Positions 32,405 to 41,400 of a stretch of DNA of 64,000 nt are shown in pieces. Position 1 is the first letter of the stretch; every line of letters begins with the position of its first letter. Below the pieces are notes generated by a model, which worked only from the letters and a program-made list of their open reading frames with translations, was not told where the DNA came from and did no database searches. The DNA is from Rhodococcus sp. KBS0724 (GTDB taxonomy: Bacteria > Actinomycetota > Actinomycetes > Mycobacteriales > Mycobacteriaceae). The stretch spans positions 3,796,501 to 3,860,500 of the forward strand of contig NZ_VCBX02000001.1 of assembly GCF_005938745.2 (NCBI RefSeq), in the 5' to 3' direction. Position numbers and translations under genes: made by a program.

Positions 32405-32814
32405 GACGCCCCCTCTTCCTCACTAGCGAGCGATGCGCGCTCCGGATGTATCTCCCGAAGTTCTCCGGCGGTGCGGTGATGCCCCGGCAAGCCTGGACCC
32501 GCATGCTCGGCATTGAAGACCGCGTCGGTAACCAATTGGCGCACATGGTCGTTCTCGAGGCGATAGAACACGGTGGTGCCTTCACGACGGGTTCGCACCA
32601 ATCGAGCCATCCGCAGTTTCGCCAGGTGCTGCGACACAGACGGTGCGGGCTTTCCGACACGCTCCGCCAGTTCGTTCACCGAGCATTCTCGATCGACCAA
32701 CGCCCACAAAATCTGCACCCGCGTCGCGTCAGCGAGCATCCGGAACACCTCGACGACGAGATCCACCTGATCATCGGGAAGCTTCCGCCGACAAATCTGA
32801 CTATCTGCGTTCAT
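32401..32814 (-). CDS. ArsR/SmtB-family metal-sensing repressor
   Basis: 137 residues. The winged helix-turn-helix core is clear: MLADATRVQILWAL, then CSVNELAERVGKPAPSVSQHLAKLR, then the beta-wing TRREGTTVFYRL. A C-terminal helix with DAVFNAEHAG and GHHR resembles the alpha-5 Zn-site helices of SmtB/CzrA-type sensors; the CVCD-type Cys site of ArsR/CadC is absent. ATG 32814 is favoured because a TATTAT box ends 6 bases upstream, which suggests a leaderless transcript. The gene overlaps the CDF exporter gene, a standard sensor-exporter pair. A longer upstream frame is antisense to the neighbouring genes and was not used. Confidence 0.88.
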   Translation of the reverse strand: MNADSQICRRKLPDDQVDLVVEVFRMLADATRVQILWALVDRECSVNELAERVGKPAPSVSQHLAKLRMARLVRTRREGTTVFYRLENDHVRQLVTDAVFNAEHAGPGLPGHHRTAGELREIHPERASLASEEEGAS

Positions 32815-32826
32815 GCGTAGATAATA
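32802..32826 (-). promoter_or_regulatory. Probable ArsR operator over leaderless promoter and start codon
   Basis: Imperfect inverted repeat TATCTGCG-N6-CGTAGATA (7 of 8 positions match) centred on the start codon. It abuts or overlaps the -10-like TATTAT (32821-32826). Binding there would block both initiation and the 5' end, consistent with autoregulation. Confidence 0.5.
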
Positions 32827-32916
32827 GATCAACCATCTCCGAACGTAACCCCGCACACGATGAGGTGTGCCAAGATTTTGGTGCCGGAATCCCACAGACT
32901 CAACCAGGAGACGACG

Positions 32917-33342
32917 ATGAGTACTGACGACTGGAACGCAGACATCATTACCCAATTCCGAGAAAACGAAGGTCACGTGGGCGGCCCGTTCGAAGGCGCG
33001 CCGATGGTCCTGGTCCACCATCGAGGCCGAAAGTCCGGACGCGAATTCGTCAGCCCGATGATGTATCTGGCAGATGAGCAAGACCCAGACGCCATCTATG
33101 TCTTCGCCTCCAAGGCCGGCGCCCCCTCCAATCCGGATTGGTACTACAACCTCACAGCGACGGACCACGCCGAAGTAGAAGTCGGCACGGAAAAGTATTC
33201 GGTTTCCGTGAGCGAAGTGACCGGTGACAAACGCGACAAAATCTTCGACGAGCAGGCCAAGCGGTACCCCGGTTTTGCGGAATACGCAGAAAAGACGGCT
33301 GGAATCCGCACCATTCCCGTGATTGCTCTCCGACGCGCGTAA
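32917..33342 (+). CDS. Deazaflavin (F420)-dependent nitroreductase-family protein (Ddn-like)
   Basis: 141 residues of the Ddn/DUF385 split-beta-barrel family: the segment PMVLVHHRGRKSGREFVSPM is the characteristic core, followed by PDWYYNLTA and a C-terminal IPVIALRR strand. Members bind F420H2 and reduce quinones, nitro compounds or enoates, or act in oxidative-stress defence. The start at ATG 32917 has CAGGAG six bases upstream; an earlier in-frame ATG at 32860 does not. It is divergent from the ArsR regulator, sharing about 100 bp of upstream DNA. Confidence 0.84.
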   Translation: MSTDDWNADIITQFRENEGHVGGPFEGAPMVLVHHRGRKSGREFVSPMMYLADEQDPDAIYVFASKAGAPSNPDWYYNLTATDHAEVEVGTEKYSVSVSEVTGDKRDKIFDEQAKRYPGFAEYAEKTAGIRTIPVIALRRA

Positions 33343-33348
33343 CGAGCG

Positions 33349-33399
33349 ACTCTGCCCGGTGCCAAACTCCTGACAGACGGAGCGAAGACCGGGCAGAGT
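33349..33399. terminator. 12-bp perfect inverted repeat between Ddn-like and DinB-like genes
   Basis: ACTCTGCCCGGT (33349-33360) and ACCGGGCAGAGT (33388-33399) pair perfectly across a 27-nt loop. The left arm starts six bases after the Ddn-like stop. The right arm ends six bases before the next start codon and covers its ribosome-binding region. It may be a terminator or a translation-controlling hairpin; there is no T-tract. Confidence 0.5.
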
Positions 33400-33405
33400 G
33401 AGTAC

Positions 33406-33993
33406 ATGGACGCCTGTGACTTCGACTGGAATCGAACACTTCGCGAGCAGTGGGAATTCCATTGGAACCATCAGATCAAATCTCGACTCGACGGTCTCAC
33501 CGACGACGAGTACTTCTGGTCCCCGGTGCCCAAACCCTGGAGTGTGCGTCCTCGCGGCCAATCGACGGCACCGATGCACGTCGGGGCTGGAGAGTTCACG
33601 ATCGACTATGCATTTCCCGAACCGGTCCCGCCGCCTTTCACGACGATCGCGTGGCGACTCGGCCACGTCATTGTCGGTGTACTTGCTGCGCGCAATGCAT
33701 CACACTTCGGTACTCCTGCCGCCTCGTACGAGACCTGGGAGTACGCGCGCACCGGGTCCGAGGCTCTAGAGCAACTCGAGGCGCAGCTCGATGTCTGGCT
33801 GACCGGAGTGCGGAACCTCGGCGAGAGCGAACTCCGGGAACCAGTCGGAGCGAAGGAGCCATACCCCGAATTGTCGATGGCCGATCTGGTGCTGCATATC
33901 CACCGCGAGCTGATCCATCATCTTTCCGAAGTCGCCCTGTTGCGCGACCTTTACCTACACACCAGATCTGTTGCTTTCCCGGCAAACTCGTAG
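33406..33993 (+). CDS. DinB-like / maleylpyruvate isomerase-type four-helix protein
   Basis: 195 residues resembling the DinB superfamily: an N-terminal helix (REQWEFHWNHQIKSRLDGL), TIAWRLGHVIVGVLAARN and a C-terminal VLHIHRELIHHLSEVALLRDLY. The His of WRLGH and the two of the HxxxxxHH segment would form the usual metal triad. Such proteins often use mycothiol or another low-molecular-weight thiol in actinomycetes. No specific substrate can be given. Confidence 0.75.
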   Translation: MDACDFDWNRTLREQWEFHWNHQIKSRLDGLTDDEYFWSPVPKPWSVRPRGQSTAPMHVGAGEFTIDYAFPEPVPPPFTTIAWRLGHVIVGVLAARNASHFGTPAASYETWEYARTGSEALEQLEAQLDVWLTGVRNLGESELREPVGAKEPYPELSMADLVLHIHRELIHHLSEVALLRDLYLHTRSVAFPANS

Positions 33994-34120
33994 AGCCCGG
34001 AGCACACTCAAAACCGATCAGGAATCGAGAAGCGTCGATTGCCGCACCGAAACTACCGTTACAGACATGAATTCACCACGTGATCCCCAGTCCGCTCGCA
34101 CATCAACGAGGAGCGCCAAG

Positions 34121-34732
34121 ATGACCACTGCAGAGTCCGTGATCCTCGAGGTCCCCGATCCCGCAGCCGCCCAATCCTTTTACGAAGCCTTCGGCGTCGG
34201 AGACCGCGTGCACGTACGAGCGTCGCAGACACCGACAACCGGGTTCCGCGGCTACACCCTTTCCTTGGTTGTGTCGCAGCCGAATATCGTCGACGCCTTT
34301 GTCGGTGCGGCTCTCGCTGGCGGCGCCACTGAGCTGAAGCCGGTCAAAAAGTCTTTCTGGGGATACGGCGGTGTTGTACAGGCTCCGGACGGCGCAATCT
34401 GGAAAATTGCGACGTCCTCGAAGAAGAACACCGGACCGGCCACCCGGGAGATCGACGACCTCGTGCTGTTACTCGGTGTCGACGACGTCAAGGCGAGCAA
34501 GCAGTTCTACGTAGATCACGGCCTCGAGGTGTCGAAAAGCTACGGACGCAAATACGTCCAGTTCACAGCGCCGCCGACCAAGCTCACAGTTGCCCTGTAC
34601 GGACGGAAGGCCTTGGCAAAGGATGCGGGTGTCTCTCCTGACGGGAGCGGATCGCACCGGATCGTCATCACCGGCGACGGGGAGCCGTTCACCGATCCTG
34701 ACGGCTTCGTCTGGGACACCAACCCCGCCTGA
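34121..34732 (+). CDS. VOC-family (glyoxalase/bleomycin-resistance-like) protein, two domains
   Basis: 203 residues with two vicinal-oxygen-chelate modules: residues 1-100 (VILEVPDPAAAQSFYEAFG ... APDGAIWKIA) and 105-203 (LVLLLGVDDVKASKQFYVDHG ... DPDGFVWDTN). The start at ATG 34121 is preceded by GAGGAG; an upstream in-frame ATG at 34067 has no good ribosome site. Most members of this subgroup have no assigned substrate. Confidence 0.8.
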   Translation: MTTAESVILEVPDPAAAQSFYEAFGVGDRVHVRASQTPTTGFRGYTLSLVVSQPNIVDAFVGAALAGGATELKPVKKSFWGYGGVVQAPDGAIWKIATSSKKNTGPATREIDDLVLLLGVDDVKASKQFYVDHGLEVSKSYGRKYVQFTAPPTKLTVALYGRKALAKDAGVSPDGSGSHRIVITGDGEPFTDPDGFVWDTNPA

Positions 34733-34756
34733 AAGAATCCAGCCTGAAAGAATCCA

Positions 34757-35146
34757 TCAGTGGCGAGGCTGTGCCCGCGCCGACTCAGACCTCACGTGCC
34801 GTCCGAGCAGCACGTATCCCACCCAGGAACCCACGACCACCGCAGCGGCAACACCCTGGACAATCGCTTCGATACTGACGGGGTAGAAAACGCCGGCGAT
34901 GTAATAGGAGATGAACCCGGTAGACGGTAATTCGGAGATTCCCGCCATCCGGCGGGCCCAGTTCTCGAGATTCGTCAGCGGACAGTCGTATCCGATCAGG
35001 ACCGAACCTGCACCCCACGCAACGGCGACAAGGTGAAAAGCAATAGTACGACGCCACTTCCACGCCACGAACCCACCGAATACCACGTAGAGAATGAAGC
35101 TGAAGTGAACGAATACCGTCGCACTTTCGATGAGCCGGTACACCAT
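34757..35146 (-). CDS. DUF2784 small membrane protein
   Basis: 129 residues with about four hydrophobic segments and the DUF2784 features FVHFSFILYVVFGG, YDCPLTNLENWAR and FISYYIAGVFYP. The function of the family is unknown. It converges with the VOC gene and lies 73 bp downstream of no obvious partner on its own strand. Confidence 0.8.
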   Translation of the reverse strand: MVYRLIESATVFVHFSFILYVVFGGFVAWKWRRTIAFHLVAVAWGAGSVLIGYDCPLTNLENWARRMAGISELPSTGFISYYIAGVFYPVSIEAIVQGVAAAVVVGSWVGYVLLGRHVRSESARAQPRH

Positions 35147-35219
35147 CGTTGTCTCCGCTCGTGGCGCGGAAGTCCCGCAACAACCAGACTATTCCGATGC
35201 TAGTCCGCGCAGACGTTCT

Positions 35220-35846
35220 CTACCCGGCGTACGCAGCGGTTGTTCGTGCGGCGGCAGCATGCGCCTGCGCCGGGTCCTCGCCGGAAGCGATCGCGGCGTC
35301 AGCCCACAATTCGCTACTGACCGCCATGAATGCTCTACCTTCGTCGCTTGCCGACCACTCCGGCGTCTCCAGTGGTGTGTCGGATCCCTGTTCGACGTGT
35401 TGCGACAATGCCAGCAGGCCGATGTCCCAACCGACTCCGACAGCACCTGGCCCGTATTCACTCCACCGATCCGGGTCGACGTCGGCGACATGACTGAAAA
35501 CGAACAGCGTTCCGCCACTGGAGGTTTCGGCCAATTCGATCGTCACGTAGCTGACGTCACCGCCGTACTCCCAGGTGAACTTCAGTGTGTGCGGCGCGGC
35601 GCACGTCAGAATCTCACCCCCAGCACTGCCGTCGAGTTGATAATGGCCGCCCAGTCGGGCGTCGCCTGAAACAGGCATGAACCACTGCGGAATGCGGCTG
35701 ACTTCGGCTATCGCCGACCACACCGTCTCGATCGGCGCCGCCGGTTCGCGCGACATACGAAGCGTTCGCGTCTTGCCCTCTTGGTCGCCGACCCTGCTCA
35801 GGTGCCGGGTTACCGATGACAACGAACCAACTGCATCATCGACCAT
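35220..35846 (-). CDS. SRPBCC / AHSA1-like domain protein
   Basis: 208 residues. Residues about 28-150 form the SRPBCC fold: PAAPIETVWSAIAEVSRIPQWF, then LKFTWEYGG and TLFVFSHV, typical of the AHSA1 branch that binds hydrophobic ligands. The C-terminal 50 residues are Ala-rich helix. AAGGAG precedes ATG 35846. It may share a transcript with the DUF1905 gene 22 bp upstream. Confidence 0.8.
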   Translation of the reverse strand: MVDDAVGSLSSVTRHLSRVGDQEGKTRTLRMSREPAAPIETVWSAIAEVSRIPQWFMPVSGDARLGGHYQLDGSAGGEILTCAAPHTLKFTWEYGGDVSYVTIELAETSSGGTLFVFSHVADVDPDRWSEYGPGAVGVGWDIGLLALSQHVEQGSDTPLETPEWSASDEGRAFMAVSSELWADAAIASGEDPAQAHAAAARTTAAYAG

Positions 35847-35868
35847 GACGCTCCTTCATCGGGAAAAG

Positions 35869-36162
35869 TCAGCTCAAACGCTGATGCAGGTGGACCGACA
35901 CTTCTTCGCCTGCCGCGCTCTTACCGATCGCCTTGCACAACGCAACCCTCAGCGGCAGCCAATGCGATCCGTCACCTGAGGGCATCAATGTCGCTTCGAA
36001 CGGGTGCTCGCCGTCCAGCGTTCCGACCACCTTGACTGCTCGCCGAGTCCCGAGCAGTTCCGCAGACCCCGGCACGGTCAGAAACGTCGCGAATGCGCCG
36101 TCCTTCTCGATGGGAGAGGTAAACGAATAGTCGAGCGGTTGCGGAGTCTTCGTCGCGGCCAT
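35869..36162 (-). CDS. DUF1905 domain protein
   Basis: 97 residues matching the compact DUF1905 barrel: a beta-strand start YSFTSPIEKDGAFATFLTVP, VKVVGTLDGEHPFEATLMPSG, and the C-terminal LCKAIGKSAAGEEVSVHL. The function is unknown; in other bacteria the domain is often next to YdeI-type proteins. GGGGAG lies upstream of the ATG. Confidence 0.8.
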   Translation of the reverse strand: MAATKTPQPLDYSFTSPIEKDGAFATFLTVPGSAELLGTRRAVKVVGTLDGEHPFEATLMPSGDGSHWLPLRVALCKAIGKSAAGEEVSVHLHQRLS

Positions 36163-36189
36163 ACAGCTCCCCTTCGGTGGTGAAGTTTC

Positions 36190-36534
36190 CTACTCTGCAG
36201 CGAGTAAGACGTCGGTATCGAAGCAGGTGTGGGTACCGGTGTGGCACGCGGCGCCTTCCTGATCGACGATCAGAAGCACTGAATCGCCGTCACAGTCGAG
36301 GCGAACTTCGTGGACGTACTGGGTGTGGCCCGACGTCTCTCCCTTGACCCAATACTGCTGACGTGAACGCGAATAGTACGTTCCCTTACGGGTTTCCAGC
36401 GTGCGAGCAAGCGCCTCGTCATCCATCCACGCGACCATCAACACGTCGCCCGTGGACTTTTCCTGCGCAACTGCGCTGAACAGTCCGGCATCATTTCGCT
36501 TCAGTTTTGCTGCAATCGCGGGGTCAAGACTCAT
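36190..36534 (-). CDS. hisI: Phosphoribosyl-AMP cyclohydrolase
   Basis: 114 residues, the usual size of a monofunctional His[17 protein letters not shown], the Zn/substrate motifs [10 protein letters not shown] and [10 protein letters not shown], and the C-terminal [10 protein letters not shown] are all present. It opens the purine ring of phosphoribosyl-AMP in step 3 of histidine synthesis. ATG 36534 gives the standard N-terminus; the longer upstream frame is a shadow. In related actinobacteria hisI directly follows hisF; here about 7.5 kb of other genes intervene. Confidence 0.95.
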   Translation of the reverse strand: MSLDPAIAAKLKRNDAGLFSAVAQEKSTGDVLMVAWMDDEALARTLETRKGTYYSRSRQQYWVKGETSGHTQYVHEVRLDCDGDSVLLIVDQEGAACHTGTHTCFDTDVLLAAE

Positions 36535-36662
36535 AGGACGTTTATACCGTCCCACACCCCCACCTGCGGAATCCGCCTGAAGAAATCCAACGACGATCGC
36601 CGTAAAATAGACGTCAAAGTTCTGAACTCGTAGTTTCGATCTCCCGCGAAGGATCGCGCACG

Positions 36663-37199
36663 ATGAAGAAACACCACGACGGACCACACCCCGAACACAC
36701 GTTTCACCTCGAAAGCCCGGCAGCCGGCACCGTCCATCCGCGCCATGTTGTGGTCGGCATCGGCAGCGAACCGTCGAGCGGCCATGTGCTCGACTTTGCA
36801 CTCTCGCTGGCCCGCGCGGAAGATGCATCGCTTCACGTCGTTCACTGCATCACTGCCGAGGACCAACCCGTGGAAACCGATTCGCCCCAGTTCGAGAAAC
36901 GCCTCAATTCCGCCCTGTCCTCCCAGCGTGAGCGCATACTCGCCGCACTAAAATCTCACACCGGCGATTGGACATACGACTGCAACCACGGAGATCCCGC
37001 AGCCGTCATCCTGTCGACGGCGGAAAAACACGACGCGTTCACCATTGTGATCGGGACACCTCGACGAGGTCCGATTTCCGCGATGGGCCAGTTGGTACAC
37101 AGTTCTGTTGCCGCACGCCTGAACCGCCAAAATCGATACCCGATTGTCCTGGTTCCCGCCGGAGTGAAATCGACGACGTGGACGCGTAAGTCAGCATAA
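36663..37199 (+). CDS. Universal stress protein (UspA family)
   Basis: 178 residues: a 25-residue polar lead, then one Usp domain starting [24 protein letters not shown]. The ATP-binding segment is recognisable as [23 protein letters not shown], followed by a final PIVLVP strand. GAAGGA lies upstream of the ATG. Divergent from hisI with 128 bp between. No DosR-like box was seen, so regulation is not assigned. Confidence 0.87.
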   Translation: MKKHHDGPHPEHTFHLESPAAGTVHPRHVVVGIGSEPSSGHVLDFALSLARAEDASLHVVHCITAEDQPVETDSPQFEKRLNSALSSQRERILAALKSHTGDWTYDCNHGDPAAVILSTAEKHDAFTIVIGTPRRGPISAMGQLVHSSVAARLNRQNRYPIVLVPAGVKSTTWTRKSA

Positions 37200-37447
37200 C
37201 TATCAGCGCTGACCTCGAACTTTCAGGTTCACTACCCTCCCGAGCGAATGCTGCCGCCCGACGATTACGCGGATCTCACCTACTCGAATCAGACAGGCCA
37301 CAACCGAATTGCCATTGATCAATCCGTCACCAGGAACTGCAATTGATTACTGGTGAATATGCGTGTGTAAATTCCGTCCAATAATGCCAAAGGCAGTCAT
37401 GAAATCAATATCTGTGCATCGCAAAACATCAAGTTGTTCAACGTAAT
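37200..37447. other. Gene-free, AT-richer spacer
   Basis: About 250 bp with lower GC than the surroundings. No frame with gene-like codon use and no strong hairpin or promoter was recognised. It marks the left side of a lower-GC islet that reaches to about 38400. Confidence 0.4.
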
Positions 37448-37786
37448 TCAGTTGATCCGACCCACGCCCCTCAGTGAGTCGACGTTTTGCTGTTCCTGCG
37501 CCGCGGCGTTGTCGATGCACTTCTGGAAGTACGCGCGCATGCCATCGACTACCGTGATGTGACTTTCCAATGCATTGACCAATGAGTCTGGACTACCAAA
37601 TGCCTTTCCCTCAAATTTACCCTGCAGTGCACGCCCAGAATCCAGTGTGCCGAATCCTCCGAGTCCTTTGAGGTGTCGAGCTCTAACGATCAATCGACGA
37701 TACTCATCGATGAGCACCTCGCACGCGGTGACTATGGGTTTCGCGACATCAGTGTCGATACTCAATTCCGATCCAGAATTGGACAC
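37448..37786 (-). CDS. Small helical protein of unknown function (paired with DUF3558 lipoprotein)
   Basis: 112 residues, no signal peptide and no membrane segment. It reads as two long amphipathic helices (about 15-45 and 70-100) around a Gly-rich turn (GLGGFGTLDSGRALQG). This shape is reminiscent of WXG100/ESX-type secreted proteins, but no WXG motif is present, so the assignment is only structural guesswork. Rhodococci and nocardiae often carry such genes next to DUF3558 lipoproteins, as here. Composition is AT-richer than the neighbours. Confidence 0.55.
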   Translation of the reverse strand: MSNSGSELSIDTDVAKPIVTACEVLIDEYRRLIVRARHLKGLGGFGTLDSGRALQGKFEGKAFGSPDSLVNALESHITVVDGMRAYFQKCIDNAAAQEQQNVDSLRGVGRIN

Positions 37787-37797
37787 TCATACCTCTC

Positions 37798-38340
37798 TCA
37801 AAATTGGTAATTCTCAGTTGATACAAAGCTTCGGACAACTACGGGAGTAGCCGAACTACCGTTTGCGCTACCCGTTCGACAAAGACACATGGCTTCTCGT
37901 CTTGCGGCATGCCAAATTTGGTATCGATTCGAATCATTGCGGTGGACTGCTCTGTTGCAAATACCAAATTGCATGCCGACATCCGCTACATCCGAGAAGA
38001 TTAGAACTTCACGTCCCGCAACACTCGCACTCCTGAAATCGCGATACTCAGGGTTCATCTTCACGTCTTCAATCGTGTATGCCGTTGATGTGAGACCCAG
38101 ATAGTATTCTGCTCCGAACCACGAGCAGACGTTAAATCCCTCAATATGCGCATTGAAAAGGTCGGCCTCCTGAGTGCCAGGATCGACGCCCAGTTTCAAC
38201 AGGTCATCTTGACTGAGAACCGCGCACGGATCGAACATTCCGATCGAATCGACAGGGTAGGCCTCGCCCTCAACCGTCGAGGAACATCCCCCGAGTAGGG
38301 CGATCACTGAAACCGACAGACAAGCGCCCCACGCCCTCAT
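37798..38340 (-). pseudogene. DUF3558 lipoprotein with an apparent frameshift
   Basis: The N-terminal 120 residues are a normal DUF3558 lipoprotein: lipobox LLGGC, then FDPCAVLSQDDLLKLG and CSWFGAEYYLGL. Near 37980 the frame changes: the open frame continues as an unfamiliar Arg/His-rich tail, whereas one base over the expected ending appears as ACNLVFATEQSTAMIRI, KPCVFVERVAQTVVRLLP, then TAG at 37839-37841. A single-base insertion near 37980 explains this. It is either a real inactivation or a sequencing error. The intact product would have been about 166 residues, a cell-surface lipoprotein of unknown role. Confidence 0.75.
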
Positions 38341-38440
38341 AGCACTCCCCTATCGACAGGCTTCACACATTTGGACGCACCGGAGAAGCAGTCGGTTCCC
38401 GCCCGGCCGCATCCATTGCAATCCGTCACGCGCTCCAGTG

Positions 38441-41400
38441 TTACGAGGGGTGCTCCAGCTCGCGCGCGGCGAGTTGCGAGCGTGAGGTGAAACCGAGCTT
38501 TGTCAGAATGTGCTCGATGTGCCGTTGAGTTGTCCGAACCGAGATCGCGAGCTTATCCGCGACGGCTTTGTTGTCGAGGCCGACAGCGACAAGATCGGCA
38601 ATCTGTTGTTCACGCGCACTCAATCCGGCCGCCTGGCCGGTAATCGACGGATTCTCTTGCAGCGCAAAGGCTACGGACTCGTGAAAGTCCAGTGAGTGCC
38701 CTTGCATTCGCGCATTGCGAAAAGCCCGGCCACCAAGCGCACGAAGGGTTTCCTGCTCGCATCGCTGTCGGTAGTTTCCCAAGCTCGGGAACAGAACCGG
38801 CGAACTGTTCACCATGTCGACGATCACTTCCGCGGCGCCCATCAGGACAACGGCGCGCCGTTCGTCGTGTTCGGCGCCGGCAATCCATGCGAGTGCGTCC
38901 AGGCACACCGTCGCGGTGAGAGGCTCGTCGACGCGTTCGGCAATACGCAATGCTTGTTTGACAAGGTCGGCTGCGTAGGCGAGATCTCCTTTACGCCAGA
39001 CCGCAACGCCCATCGACCACAGTGAGTAGGACCGGTACACCGATTCGCCGGTGCGTTGCGTGATCGCCAGGACCTGCTCGTGGCAGGAGATGGAGCGGTC
39101 CGTCTCACCGTTGGCTTCGTACGCCATTCCGAGGGTGTTCAGAATCCACACCCGCAAGGCGAGGTCATCGCCGGTGCCGACCAGGTCCAACGCCTTCCTC
39201 AGGTAGTCGCACGCGCGCTCGGAGTCACCGCGAAACAGTTCGAGGCAACCTTGTGCTTGGATCACTCGCGCTTGCGAGGTCCACTCGTCGAGATGCTCGG
39301 ACAAGTCGAGATGCTCGAAAACATCCAGGTTCTCGGACAGCTCGACGGCTTCGGCAACCCGCCCGGTCGCGACGTCGAGCGCACCCTGAATTTCGGCGAG
39401 CACGCTACTGGCGCACAGGGCTTTGATTCTGTCTGCGGTCGGATACCGGAGATCGATGGCCAGAAGGTGGTCGAGCCAGTAGCGCCCCTCGCTGAACAGT
39501 CCACGCGAGAGCCAGAACGGAAACAGCGCGCCCGCGATCTGCAGACCGAGTCCGTCGTCACTGTGCGTCGACTCCGCGTAATCCATCGCCTCGCGGAGAT
39601 TTGATTGTTCTCTCCCTAATCGATCGATCCAGTCTTTCTGCCGGGCACTGATCCATTCGGTTTCCGCTTCCAACACCATCTTTCGGTACCAGTCACGATG
39701 TTGCCGCCGCAACGAACCGTAGTCGCCGGATTCTTCCGCTTTCTCTCGGCCGTAGTCGTGGAGCGTGTCGAGCATCCTGAAACGCACGACGGTTTCCGAC
39801 TCTTCGCGAATCAGGATCGACTTGTCGACCAGCGAGGCCATCCCGTCGAGCAACTCGTCTGGGCTGTGATCGCCGCAGCAAATGCTTTCCACTGCATCGA
39901 GTTCGAAGCCGCCGGCAAAAACGGATAGCCGTGCCCACAGCTGTTGTTCCCACCTCGTGCAGAGATCGTAACTCCAGTCGATGCACAATCTCGACGTCTG
40001 TTGGCGGGACGGTGCATTGCGGCTACCGAGTGTGAGTAACTTGAACCGGTCGGTCAACCGATCGAGGATTTGTTCGACGGACATCGAACGCAATCGGGCC
40101 GCAGCCAGTTCAATGGGTAGGGGTAAGCCGTCGAGTCGCCGACAAATCCGCGCAACCGTAGCCTTGTTTCCCTCAGTCATCTCGAATCCAGGCAGTGCCG
40201 CGGCGGCCCGATCGGTGAACAGCGTGATCGCGTCGAATCGAGACAAACTGTGAAGTGACGTTTCGAGGTCGGGGGCGGGCACGGACAACGGCGGCACCCG
40301 AAGAACAGTCTCACCACCAATTCCGAGTGGTTCTCGGCTGGTTGCCAGAATGCGAAGGTCCGGACACACGCGCAGAAGAAACGTGACCAGGTCAGCTACT
40401 GCACTGACCAGGTGTTCGCAGTTGTCCAGCAACAGCAGCACGTTCCGGTTGGCCAGAAAGTCAGCCAATACGTCTTCAAGGGGGCCGGTACGATCTCTGA
40501 TCCCCAGCGAGGACGCAACAAGATCGGCGAGCAACGACGCGTCTTGGAGTTCGCCCAGTTCGGCTACGGAGACTCCGTCGTCGAATTTCTGTCGCAGATC
40601 CGCGGCGACTCGGACAGCCAGCCGGGTCTTTCCGACTCCACCGACACCCGTCAATGTGACCAGCCGGGATTCGAGAATCTTCGCCTTCGTATCAGTCAAT
40701 TCCCGCCGACGCCCTATGAAGCTGGTCAATTCCAACGGCAGGTTGCCGGGAGGGGGTGTGGAGGCGACAGACACCGACGACACCGCACTTCTGCTGCTCG
40801 CACTGTCGGAATCCCGTTGAGTCGGTTCCCCCGATTCGGTTGTCAGGAGCGCCATATCGGTGACGGGAAACCCTTTGGCGGACTGGATCTGTCGAAGTTC
40901 TTCGCCGAAGTCGCGGGCAGAAGCAGTCCGCCGAAGTGGGTCGGCATTCATCGCACGCTCGATGGCGACGGACATCCCTTCCGGGATTCCGAGTTCACGG
41001 AGGTCGGGAATCGGCTCGGTCGTGATACGCAAGAACTGTGCGATCAATTCCTCCCCGCTACGACGCTGGAATGCCGCATGCCCGGACACTGCGCAGAACA
41101 GCGTTGCACCAAGACCGTAGATATCGCCCGCAACACTGGGTGGTTCGCCGCTGAGAATCTCGGGTGCCGTGAACGCCGGTGATCCGGTTACGGTACCGGT
41201 GGACGTTTCGAATCCGCCCACAATGTGCGCGATCCCGAAGTCCGTGATCGCCGGCTCACCGTAATCGGTGAACAGGATGTTAGCCGGTTTGACGTCTCGG
41301 TGGAGAATCCCGAGTCGATGAGCGCTTTCGATGGCGCCGGCTATTTTCACTCCGAGTCTGAGAGTTTCGTTCAGCGACAGCGGACCTGTTGAACGAATTC

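Noticed and set aside
32401-33666. 421-codon minus-strand frame extending upstream of the ArsR gene
   Set aside because: Its N-terminal part is antisense to the Ddn-like and DinB-like genes; only the last 137 codons are the regulator.
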